A stretch of 64,000 nt of DNA from Mycobacterium bourgelatii (GTDB lineage Bacteria > Actinomycetota > Actinomycetes > Mycobacteriales > Mycobacteriaceae), in assembly GCF_010723575.1 (NCBI RefSeq), contig NZ_BLKZ01000001.1:5394001-5458000 (forward strand), written 5' to 3'. Under the pieces are notes generated by a model. That model did not search any database. It saw nothing but the letters and a program-made list of their open reading frames with translations, and had not been told where the DNA came from. The translations under genes and the position numbers were made by a program. Position 1 is the first letter of the stretch. Every line of letters begins with the position of its first letter. This document shows positions 19,936 to 26,779 of this stretch, in pieces.

Positions 19936-20619
19936 GCCCAAATTGCCCAACCCGAAATTACCGTCCCCAACATTCCCAAACCCAACATTTCCCGCACCCA
20001 CCACCGCCAACCCCAAATTGAGAATGCTCGTTCGGCCGGCGGGGTTGCTCAACGCCGCCTGGGTCGAAGCAATGAATGCTGAGGCGGCCGCGGACGGATA
20101 TTGCAGCAACTGAGTGAACGGCTCTAGCGCGGTAACTGCGGAGGACGCCCCCGCGTGATAGCCCAACATCGCGGCCACATCCTGGGCCCACATCAGTTCG
20201 TATTCGGCCTCGGCGGCGGCGATCGCCGGAGCGTTGAAGCCGAGCAGGTTGGAGACCACCAGCGATCTCAGCTGGGTTCGGTTCAACAGGACCTCGGCGG
20301 GATGGACCGTTGCGGCAAGAGTGGCCTCGAAGGCGGCCCCGCCGAGCCGGGCCTGAGTTGCGGCCTGTTCGGCCTGCGTCCCGGTTGCGGTCAACCAGCC
20401 CAGATACACGCCGGCGGCGCTCGCCATTGCCGTCGACGCCTGTCCCTGCCACGCCGAACTCAGAACCGCGGATGTCAGCGAGGAGAACGAGCTTGCCGCC
20501 GAACCCAGTTCGGCGGCAACCGCGTCCCACGCCTCAGCCGCCGCCAGTAGGGGGCCGGAACCCGCGCCGCCGAATATGCGCGCCGAGTTGATCTCTGGGG
20601 GCGATATTGAAAAGTTCAT
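18355..20619 (-). CDS. PPE-MPTR protein, 5' part (PPE domain plus first repeats)
   Basis: The open part of the split gene gives 754 residues. MNFSISPPEINS carries Pro-Pro-Glu at 7-9, then comes the WxG turn (SSAWQGQAS) and the helical PPE domain through ALEPFTQLLQYPS. MPTR repeats begin at about residue 205 (LGLAVVGAGNVGFGNVGDGN). A beta-rich block follows (SGSYTLTIPEFPLGLGVSV ... GPISIPIFSFPGVSG). The last ~38 residues (MGIRGGVIRGVST...) are out of the repeat frame, caused by the deletion. The ATG at 20617-20619 has GGAGAGG about 10 nt upstream. An in-frame upstream codon would add 20 Arg/Gly-rich residues and is rejected. The protein should be exported by an ESX system, but no PE partner is adjacent. 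Confidence 0.8.
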   Translation of the reverse strand: MNFSISPPEINSARIFGGAGSGPLLAAAEAWDAVAAELGSAASSFSSLTSAVLSSAWQGQASTAMASAAGVYLGWLTATGTQAEQAATQARLGGAAFEATLAATVHPAEVLLNRTQLRSLVVSNLLGFNAPAIAAAEAEYELMWAQDVAAMLGYHAGASSAVTALEPFTQLLQYPSAAASAFIASTQAALSNPAGRTSILNLGLAVVGAGNVGFGNVGDGNFGLGNLGGLNLGSGNLGSFNVGLGNLGAYNFGPANLGSYNFGFGNAGDYNFGVGNAGFNNIGFGNTGGNNIGIGLTGYNQVGFGAWNSGSGNVGLFNSGTGNVGLFNSGSGNWGIGNSGVQNTGLFNAGRFNTGLFNAGLLNTGMGNPGSYNSGSFNVGVSNTGGFNPGQVNTGWFNTGDYNTGLGNSGDFNTGGFNAGAMNNGFFWRGEGQGWLSGSYTLTIPEFPLGLGVSVPINIPVTGSIGDITIGRFTIPELHLSGQDVQIFGGTTSGVLNLGGDIGPIVVEPIRILGPTLNLTVGGPSSVLSLGLTGGSVGPISIPIFSFPGVSGMGNTTSGPSSGFFNSGSGSASGFGNVGGGSGLWNVASGGVGFSGLGNVGALGSGMFNLGDSVSGWANSVPNLGSGVGNAGEQLAGVFSAGGSRLGLLNLGVANQGGGNVGSANLGDHNLGGGNVGGGNVGSGNVGGGNVGLGNVGDYNVGGANVGNANVGSGNVGMGIRGGVIRGVSTPGGVTPGSGTSGSAIRATTTLGLG
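18469..18472 (-). other. Frameshift site: C4 run where the sister repeat has C5
   Basis: On the coding strand GTGGGGATGGG replaces GTGGGGGATGGG, turning NVGDGNQGW into NVGMGIR. The base before and after is otherwise identical to 15607-15630. One missing base explains the whole split of the gene. Confidence 0.85.
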
Positions 20620-20707
20620 CGCCGCAGCCCCTCTCCGGCGGCGGCCCTTACGGTGGCCACCGGCCGATACAGCCCACAAAGACCCGGGCTCCGGCGGGGA
20701 TTACCCC

Positions 20708-20729
20708 TGCCTTACTGGCTGATAAGGCA
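20708..20729. promoter_or_regulatory. Inverted repeat in the PPE-MPTR leader
   Basis: TGCCTTA and TAAGGCA form perfect 7-bp arms around 8 bp, about 90-110 bp before the PPE start. It could be a regulator site or a leader hairpin. I do not recognise the motif. Confidence 0.35.
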
Positions 20730-20773
20730 AAGCCTACGGCGGTCGTAGATGGAATTCCGCGACTTTAGCAAAA

Positions 20774-20790
20774 TATGACCACCGGTCATA
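20774..20790. promoter_or_regulatory. Palindrome TATGACC-ACC-GGTCATA upstream of the PPE-MPTR gene
   Basis: A perfect 7-bp palindrome with a 3-bp spacer lies in an unusually AT-rich 260-bp gap between ctpE and the PPE gene, at about -155 to -171 from the ATG. The dyad is typical of a dimeric repressor site. The cognate regulator is unknown. The AT-rich surroundings (20800-20880) would also suit Lsr2 silencing, which is inference. Confidence 0.4.
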
Positions 20791-20882
20791 GGCCCACATA
20801 CAATTCTAGTGCGATGTAAATAATTTCGACATTTTGCCATTTCGGCCGGCGGACAATTTAATTTACGCGACAATATACGAAG

Positions 20883-23270
20883 CTATCGCCACAGGCGCGG
20901 TGGTACGCCGAGAGTCCTGGCTCGCATCCACCAGTTCGCCTCGATGGCCGCGGCACCGACCGCACCCACGCCTATCGCAAACGACGTGGCACCCAGATTC
21001 GACGGGTCGAGGAGAAATTTGTGCTGTGTCCACGGCAGGGTGAAGATCACCACATACGCCAGCGCCGAGGCGATGACCAGCGCCAATCGCCACCATTGGT
21101 ACGGCCGCGCCACCACCGCGAGCACCCAGAGCGCGGTGATCAGTAGCGTGATCAACGCCGCGGTGGACGCTTGGTCCTGCTCGACCGCCGTGGCCTGACG
21201 GCCGTGATAGGCCCCCAAGTACGAAACGAACGTTGCCGTGCCGACTACCAGGCCGGACGGCAGCGCGGCGGTCAGCACCCGTCGCACAAAGCCCGGATAG
21301 GCCCGTTCGTTATTGGGTGCCAAAGACAGAATGAATGCCGGAATTCCAATGGTGAACCACGCCGCGATCGTGACGTGGATTGGCTGGAATGGATACACCA
21401 AGGGATCAGCGCCCAATGGCTTGGCCAGTAAACACTCCAGGCCTACCAGCAACGCCAGCAGCACCGAATAAACCGTTTTCGTCAGAAACAGATTGGCGAC
21501 CCGCTCAATGTTGCCGATCACCCGTCGGCCTTCGCCAACGACATACGGCAAGGTGGCGAACTTGTTGTCCAGCAACACGATCTGGGCCACCGCCCGTGAG
21601 GCCGGACTACCCGCGCCCATCGCCACGCCGATATCGGCATCCTTGAGCGCCAGCACATCGTTGACACCGTCCCCGGTCATCGCGACGGTATGGCCGTGCG
21701 ACTGCAGCGCGTGCACGATGGCGCGCTTCTGGTCGGGCCGCACCCTGCCGAAGGTGGTGTAGGAGTCCAGCACGTCGGCCAGTTGGGACCGCTCCTCCGG
21801 CAGTCGCCGGGCATCCATGGTCTCGCCATGCAACCCGAGCTTGTCGGCGACCGCGCCGACCGACACCGCGTTGTCGCCCGAAATGACTTTCACCGCCACA
21901 TTCTGGGCGGCAAAGTATTCCAGTGTCGCACGCGCGTCGGGGCGCACCTTCTGCTCCAAGATCACCAACGCGACAGGGGTTACGTGCCCCGGGGCGGCTG
22001 GGTCGTCCACAACGACATCGCTGGCCGCCAGCAGCAGCACACGCAGCCCCTGCGCTCCAATCTGTTCGGCTCGTGCGGCGGCGGCCGATGCCGGGTCGAG
22101 CAGCACGTCGGGCGCGCCGATCACCCAGTTGCCGTGCTCGCCGTAGGACACCCCGCTCCACTTCGTCGCAGACTTGAAAGGTGCTGTGGCAGTGACGGTC
22201 CAGCCCGGCGGGGGGTGATACGCATCGGCGATGGCCTGCATGCTGGCGTTGGGGCGGGGGTCTGCGCCAGCCAGCGCGGCCAACGCCGTGGCTGCCCTTT
22301 CCGGGGTGCCGTCCAGCACTTCGACATCGGACACCCGCATGCCGCTCTCGGTCAGCGTGCCGGTCTTGTCGGCACAGACCACGTCGACGCGGGCCAACCC
22401 CTCGATGGCCGGCAGTTCCTGCACCAGACACTGTCGTTGACCCAGCCGGATCACGCCCACCGCGAACGCAATCGACGTCATCAACACCAGGCCTTCGGGC
22501 ACCATCGGCACCAGCGCGCCGACCGTTGCCAGCACGGATTCCCGCCATCCCACGTTGGTGGTGAACATCTGCGTGTAGATGGTCAACAGTCCCGCCGGAA
22601 CCAACAGGTAGGTGATGAGCTGCAGGATTCGATTGATCCCGTTGCGTAGTTCGGATTTGACCAGGGTGAATTTGCTTGCCTCGGCGGCCAACTGGGCGGC
22701 GTACGCGTCGGCGCCCACCTTTGTGGCGCGGTAGGCGCCGGTGCCGGCGACGACGAAACTTCCCGACATCACCGCGTCGCCAGGGTCTTTGGCGATGGGG
22801 TCGGCCTCACCGGTCAACAGCGATTCGTCGATTTCGAGGTTCTGCTCCTCGATGACTTCGCCGTCAACGACGATCTGATCGCCGGGGCCGATTTCGATGA
22901 TGTCGTCGAGCACCACCTCTTCGGGGGCCACGGTCCGCGTTCCAGATTGTCTGCGCACCAAGGGTTTTGCTTGTCCGATGATGGCCAGCTTGTCCAGGGT
23001 CCGCTTGGCGCGAATCTCCTGTACCATGCCGATCACGCTGTTCGCGACGATGAGCAGCCCGAAAAGTCCGTTGATCAGTGAACCGGTGATCAGGACGATG
23101 ATGAACAGCACGCCCAGGATGGCGTTGATTCGGGTGAAGACGTTGGCCCGGACGATGTGGGCGACGCTGCGGGTGGTTCGTTCCGGGACGTTGTTGCTCC
23201 TGCCGTCGGCTACCCGTTGCGCCACCTCGGCATCGGACAAGCCGACGGCCTCCGAAACCGGACTGGTCAT
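20883..23270 (-). CDS. ctpE: P-type cation-transporting ATPase CtpE
   Basis: 795 residues with the full P-type set. The actuator loop LTGEADPIAKD is near 152-162, the phosphorylated Asp301 lies in CADKTGTLTE, and the hinge is MTGDGVNDVLALKDADIGVAMG. There are paired helices around 50-85 and 215-275, and six C-terminal helices. I recognise the Rv0908 orthologue, described as a calcium-uptake ATPase of the inner membrane. The ATG at 23270 overlaps the stop of the beta-lactamase-like gene (ATGA), so it is translationally coupled and the last gene of the echA6 operon. A 45-residue upstream reading lies inside the preceding gene and is rejected. The membrane ligand PMVPEGL in helix 4 matches CtpE. 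Confidence 0.96.
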   Translation of the reverse strand: MTSPVSEAVGLSDAEVAQRVADGRSNNVPERTTRSVAHIVRANVFTRINAILGVLFIIVLITGSLINGLFGLLIVANSVIGMVQEIRAKRTLDKLAIIGQAKPLVRRQSGTRTVAPEEVVLDDIIEIGPGDQIVVDGEVIEEQNLEIDESLLTGEADPIAKDPGDAVMSGSFVVAGTGAYRATKVGADAYAAQLAAEASKFTLVKSELRNGINRILQLITYLLVPAGLLTIYTQMFTTNVGWRESVLATVGALVPMVPEGLVLMTSIAFAVGVIRLGQRQCLVQELPAIEGLARVDVVCADKTGTLTESGMRVSDVEVLDGTPERAATALAALAGADPRPNASMQAIADAYHPPPGWTVTATAPFKSATKWSGVSYGEHGNWVIGAPDVLLDPASAAAARAEQIGAQGLRVLLLAASDVVVDDPAAPGHVTPVALVILEQKVRPDARATLEYFAAQNVAVKVISGDNAVSVGAVADKLGLHGETMDARRLPEERSQLADVLDSYTTFGRVRPDQKRAIVHALQSHGHTVAMTGDGVNDVLALKDADIGVAMGAGSPASRAVAQIVLLDNKFATLPYVVGEGRRVIGNIERVANLFLTKTVYSVLLALLVGLECLLAKPLGADPLVYPFQPIHVTIAAWFTIGIPAFILSLAPNNERAYPGFVRRVLTAALPSGLVVGTATFVSYLGAYHGRQATAVEQDQASTAALITLLITALWVLAVVARPYQWWRLALVIASALAYVVIFTLPWTQHKFLLDPSNLGATSFAIGVGAVGAAAIEANWWMRARTLGVPPRLWR

Positions 23271-24853
23271 CGCGTGAACGTTCCCAACTTGTCGGAGTCG
23301 AAATACTCTAAGTGGAGGGTGTTGCCGGTGAAGGTGGCCTTGGAAATTGTTCCGGGCGGGGCGTTTTCGGTGGCCAACTCGAAGGTGAACACATCGCCGT
23401 CCCAATGGGTCAACGGGAAGGTCTGATTTTTCGGCCCTAATGCCAGCTGCAGGCGGCCGTCGTGTTCCGTCACGGTCGCCGGGCCCCAGTAGTCGTTGGC
23501 ATACACGCCGGCGTAGTCGCTGAGCGGCCTGGCCGGCGCCGGACTGGCCGGCGGTGGTTTACCGACCAGCGAGCCTTCGGGATTGTTCATCGCCGCGATT
23601 TGTTGGCGATACAGGGTTGACCAGTCCTCGCGCACCTGGCCGTACTGGATCAAGTCCATGAATTCGGCGTTCAGCGCCTCCGCCACACCGTAGGGCGCGG
23701 CGTTTGTCAAGGCCACGATGGCAATGTCCTCGGAGGGCAACACCACGAAATTCGTTGCGGCTCCCATCACGAAGCCGCCCGAATGGCCGTATTGCGTGCG
23801 GCCCGACGACGTCACCGAGACGTTGAATCCGTAGCCATAAGTTCCAGACCTGGCCTTCGGTGATTGCGCCTGGACCGAAATGACTTGCGGGGTGATGGCG
23901 GGCAACAACGCCTCCATCGAGGTGACTCGCTGGCCGTTGTAGGTGCCGTTACCCAACAACATGGCGAGCCAGCGCGCCACGTCGTTGACCGACGAACTCA
24001 CCCCGCCCGCGGGTGTCTGGGGATCGGGATCGCGTTGGTAGCGCGGCTCCCATTTGTCTCCCACCTTGACGTGGTTGACCGCGTGGTTCGGTCTGGCCAG
24101 AAAATCGGCGAACCGCGAGCTGGTGGACGTCATGCCCAGCGGGCGGTACAGCACCTCATCGCATAGCTCCTCCCAGGGCTTCCCGGTGGCCGCGGCCACT
24201 GCCTCGGCGGCGGCAGTCACTCCAAAATTGGTGTAGGCGTAGCTGTTTCGGAAGGGTGCCAGGGGAAGAAGCCGCAGCCGCTCCAGTACCTGCCGGCGGT
24301 CATAGCCGAGGTCCTCCAGCACGTCGCCGGCATGGTCGGGCAGGCCAGACCGGTGTGAGTAGAGGTCGGCGATCGTCACATGGCTGGTGACGTACGGGTC
24401 GCTGAAAGCCAGCCACGGCAGCCTGGACACCACGGGCGTGTCCCAGCCGACGACGCCCGCGGTCACCTCGTGAGCCACCACGGTCGCACCGATGGATTTC
24501 GACATCGACGCCACCTGAAAAACGGTGTCGGCATCGACCTTGTTGTCCGGGCCGTTGCCCCTGCTGGCGTCTCGGACGCCAAAGCCCTTGGCGTACACCG
24601 TCTGTCCACCGCGGACGATCGCCACCGCCATACCTGGAATGCCGGTGTTCTTCATCAGGTCGGTGACCAGACCGTCGACCTTGACGATGGCCTTGTCGAT
24701 GCGTCCGGACGGAATGGTCAGGCCCGACACCTCATTGGGCGGGGTCCGCACCCCCTGCGACGTCGGCGCGGCCAATGGTCTTTCCGATCCGCACCCGACC
24801 AGCACCAGCAACACGAGTGCGGCCGTCGCCACGCGCTTGGTCACGGCCGTCAC
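23267..24853 (-). CDS. Lipoprotein of the class C beta-lactamase/esterase fold (Rv0907 orthologue)
   Basis: A 528-residue serine hydrolase. A signal peptide ends in a lipobox, VLVGC with Cys21, so a membrane-anchored lipoprotein is expected. The nucleophile pair Ser116-x-x-Lys119 is in QVASMSKSIG, the Tyr of the YxN motif is in AYTNFGVTAAAE, and the third motif is YGHSGGFVMG (HSG in place of KTG). The family includes penicillin-binding esterases as well as AmpC enzymes, so actual beta-lactamase activity is unproven. The GTG at 24853 gives VTAVTKRVATAAL. A GTG 9 bp further in is equally possible, and an upstream ATG would put 31 extra residues before the signal peptide. It lies 43 bp after Rv0906 in the operon. 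Confidence 0.9.
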   Translation of the reverse strand: MTAVTKRVATAALVLLVLVGCGSERPLAAPTSQGVRTPPNEVSGLTIPSGRIDKAIVKVDGLVTDLMKNTGIPGMAVAIVRGGQTVYAKGFGVRDASRGNGPDNKVDADTVFQVASMSKSIGATVVAHEVTAGVVGWDTPVVSRLPWLAFSDPYVTSHVTIADLYSHRSGLPDHAGDVLEDLGYDRRQVLERLRLLPLAPFRNSYAYTNFGVTAAAEAVAAATGKPWEELCDEVLYRPLGMTSTSSRFADFLARPNHAVNHVKVGDKWEPRYQRDPDPQTPAGGVSSSVNDVARWLAMLLGNGTYNGQRVTSMEALLPAITPQVISVQAQSPKARSGTYGYGFNVSVTSSGRTQYGHSGGFVMGAATNFVVLPSEDIAIVALTNAAPYGVAEALNAEFMDLIQYGQVREDWSTLYRQQIAAMNNPEGSLVGKPPPASPAPARPLSDYAGVYANDYWGPATVTEHDGRLQLALGPKNQTFPLTHWDGDVFTFELATENAPPGTISKATFTGNTLHLEYFDSDKLGTFTR

Positions 24854-24896
24854 TCTAGTCGGCGGGGCGCCGGAATCGGTGAGCCGCGTCAGCGCA

Positions 24897-26015
24897 TCAA
24901 AGCCGCCACCACGGGTTGAACCGCAAGGGCGCGCTCGGGTCGACACGCTGACCCGGCAGCGGCACCGCCACCTGAACCCCCTCCGGTTCGGCCGCCTTGA
25001 GCACGCGCTCGACCGGCTCGGACCAAGGATGCGGGGCCAACCGGAACGTGCCCCAATGGATCGGCACCAACAGCCCCGACCCCGAGTCGGTGACCTCCTG
25101 GTGCGCTCGGACCGCCTCTTCGGGGTTCATGTGGATGTCCGGCCACGCGGTGTTGTAGGCCCCCACGGGCATCAAGGTCAGGTCGAAGGGGCCATGGTCG
25201 GCGCCGATACCGGCAAAGGTCTTGGTGTAGCCGGTGTCGCCACCGAAATACGTGCGATGTTCGGGCCCGATGAACGCCCACGATGCCCAGAGCGTGTTGT
25301 TGCGGCTGAGGAAGCGCCCGGAGAAGTGCCGCGCCGGCAGGCAGACCAGGGTGAGCTGGTCGATCTTTGCGCTCTGATTCCAGTCGAGCTCGACAATGCG
25401 CTCGTCAGGTATCCCCCAGTACCGCAGGTGTGCGCCGACACCCAGCGGCACGAAGAACGGCGCCCGTTGCATGCGGGCCAACGCGAGGACGGTGTCCGCG
25501 TCGAGGTGGTCGTAGTGGTCATGGCTGATCACCACTGCGTCGACGGCCGGCAGCCCTTCCATTTGCACCGGAGGCGGATGCAGGCGCCGCGGCCCGGCGA
25601 GGTCCGACGGCGAGCAGCGGTCACTCCACACCGGATCGGTCAGGATGCGGTAACCGTCGATCTCCACCAGTGCGGTGGAGTGTCCGAACCAGCTGACGGC
25701 CAGCCGGCTGGCGTCGCCGCGGTAAATCTCTGGCGCGGCCAGCGGGATCGGGGTCGTGGGCCGCGTCGAGTTACGCGAACCCACCATCTCCCGGGCGACG
25801 AGCGCCAATTGCTCGCGGTCCACCGAGAACCACGAGGCAGGGTCGATATTGACGAAAGCGCCGTCTTGATAATTCGGCGAGCCTTCCGCCACTGCCTGGA
25901 TGGACGCAGGGTCCGCACCGAGGGCGGACGGTGCACCGTGCAGCGCCCGCAACAGCCACCCACCGGCAGCCAACGACGCTGTTCCGACAGCTAGTCGTAG
26001 CGCTCGGTGCACCAT
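24897..26015 (-). CDS. Metallo-beta-lactamase-fold hydrolase, NAPE-PLD/UlaG-like (Rv0906 orthologue)
   Basis: 372 residues, the same length as the H37Rv protein. A hydrophobic N-terminus (ALRLAVGTASLAAGGWLL) suggests a membrane anchor or signal. The metal-binding motif SHDHYDHLD (His165, His167, Asp169, His170) is complete, with later ligands in FGGDTGYTKTF and LVPIHWGTFRL. This arrangement is that of N-acyl phosphatidylethanolamine phospholipase D and RomA-like proteins, so a phospholipid or lactone substrate is plausible. The start is 5 bp after the echA6 stop and the next gene follows after 43 bp. Everything points to a lipid-related operon with CtpE. Confidence 0.92.
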   Translation of the reverse strand: MVHRALRLAVGTASLAAGGWLLRALHGAPSALGADPASIQAVAEGSPNYQDGAFVNIDPASWFSVDREQLALVAREMVGSRNSTRPTTPIPLAAPEIYRGDASRLAVSWFGHSTALVEIDGYRILTDPVWSDRCSPSDLAGPRRLHPPPVQMEGLPAVDAVVISHDHYDHLDADTVLALARMQRAPFFVPLGVGAHLRYWGIPDERIVELDWNQSAKIDQLTLVCLPARHFSGRFLSRNNTLWASWAFIGPEHRTYFGGDTGYTKTFAGIGADHGPFDLTLMPVGAYNTAWPDIHMNPEEAVRAHQEVTDSGSGLLVPIHWGTFRLAPHPWSEPVERVLKAAEPEGVQVAVPLPGQRVDPSAPLRFNPWWRL

Positions 26016-26020
26016 GACCG

Positions 26021-26752
26021 TTATGCCCCCTGAAACCTCGGCGGTCGCTTCTCCACTCGAGCTATCTGCGCCTCGATGACATCCTGACTATTCCAGGCCT
26101 TGTCAAAGAGTTCTTTGTGTATCGGCTCCGGCTCTTCGATGGACCCGTCGTCGTTGAGTACCCGCTTCGCGTGCTGAATAGCCAAGGGCGCGAGTCCCGA
26201 GATCTCAGCGGCCCAAGCCTGCGCGTCTTCCAGCGTACCGATGCGGTTGGCCATGCCGGTGTGCAGCGCGGCGTCGGCGGTCAGCTTCTCGGCGGCCAGC
26301 AGCATCGCCCGGGCGCGCCCGTGGCCGACCAACGACGCGAGCCTACGGATGCTCCAGTTGTCCAGCGCCAGGCCATATTTCGACGTCGGGAATTGGAAGA
26401 ACGCGTCGGGAGCCACCACCCGCAGATCGCACTGCATCGCCAGTTGCAGCCCCGCGCCGATGGCCGGGCCGTTGATGGCGCCGATCACCACGATCGGAGT
26501 CGCGTCCATAACCCGGTGCAACTCGATCAACCGGTCCGGGTAGTCAGCCGCGAACGCGTCGCCGGACAGGTCCGCGCCTGCGCAGAACGCCGAACCCTGG
26601 CCGGTCAGCACGATCGCGCGGATCGACCCGTCCCCCGCCTTCAGAAAGGCTTCCCGCAATTCCTCGACCAGCTGGGAGTTCAGCGCGTTGCGCCGATCGG
26701 GCCGTTGCAGCTCGATTGTCATCACTGCTTCGGTCAGGGTGATACCGATCAT
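26021..26752 (-). CDS. echA6: Enoyl-CoA hydratase-fold acyl-CoA shuttle EchA6
   Basis: 243 residues, exactly the length of Rv0905. It has the crotonase fold, with oxyanion-hole segments SAFCAGADLSGDAF and AINGPAIGAGLQLAM. Both catalytic glutamates of true hydratases are missing: the first position is Gln103 (GAGLQLA against GGCELA), and the second reads TSKYG at 123-127. This agrees with the known role of EchA6 as a non-catalytic carrier that delivers fatty acyl-CoA to FAS-II for mycolate synthesis. It is the first gene of the operon echA6-Rv0906-Rv0907-ctpE. The start matches the family, and an upstream extension would invade the divergent accD3. Confidence 0.95.
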   Translation of the reverse strand: MIGITLTEAVMTIELQRPDRRNALNSQLVEELREAFLKAGDGSIRAIVLTGQGSAFCAGADLSGDAFAADYPDRLIELHRVMDATPIVVIGAINGPAIGAGLQLAMQCDLRVVAPDAFFQFPTSKYGLALDNWSIRRLASLVGHGRARAMLLAAEKLTADAALHTGMANRIGTLEDAQAWAAEISGLAPLAIQHAKRVLNDDGSIEEPEPIHKELFDKAWNSQDVIEAQIARVEKRPPRFQGA

Positions 26753-26779
26753 GGGGGCCAGGATATATAGCCTCGTCGG
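26753..26779. promoter_or_regulatory. Compact divergent promoter between echA6 and accD3
   Basis: Only 27 bp separate the two divergent starts, centred on a self-complementary TATATA box (26763-26769). From either side the box is at a distance suited to transcription starting at or very near the start codon: about 11 bp to the accD3 GTG and about 11 bp to the echA6 ATG. Leaderless mRNAs on both strands, or on one at a time, are inferred. Confidence 0.5.

Larger units (their letters stand above)
11456..20619 (-). pseudogene. Giant PPE-MPTR gene split by a one-base deletion
   Basis: If the single missing base is restored, this is one gene of about 3,054 codons, in the size class of the largest PPE-MPTR proteins. 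It begins with a ~180-residue PPE domain and continues with NxGxGNxG pentapeptide-type repeats interrupted by hydrophobic beta-strand blocks. A C-run of four bases at 18469-18472 (five in the sister repeat at 15616-15620) shifts the frame and truncates the product after 754 residues. The remaining 2,280 codons are still fully open. Either the mutation is recent, the locus is phase variable, or the assembly is wrong in a homopolymer. The gene is an insertion between Rv0909 and ctpE relative to H37Rv. Confidence 0.8.

Noticed and set aside
11456..20619. Possible CRISPR array from the regular repeats
   Set aside because: The repeats are coding MPTR units in one frame with no unique spacers of constant length and no cas genes nearby.
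23271..23405. 45-residue extension of CtpE
   Set aside because: It lies wholly inside the upstream gene; the ATGA overlap gives the normal CtpE start.
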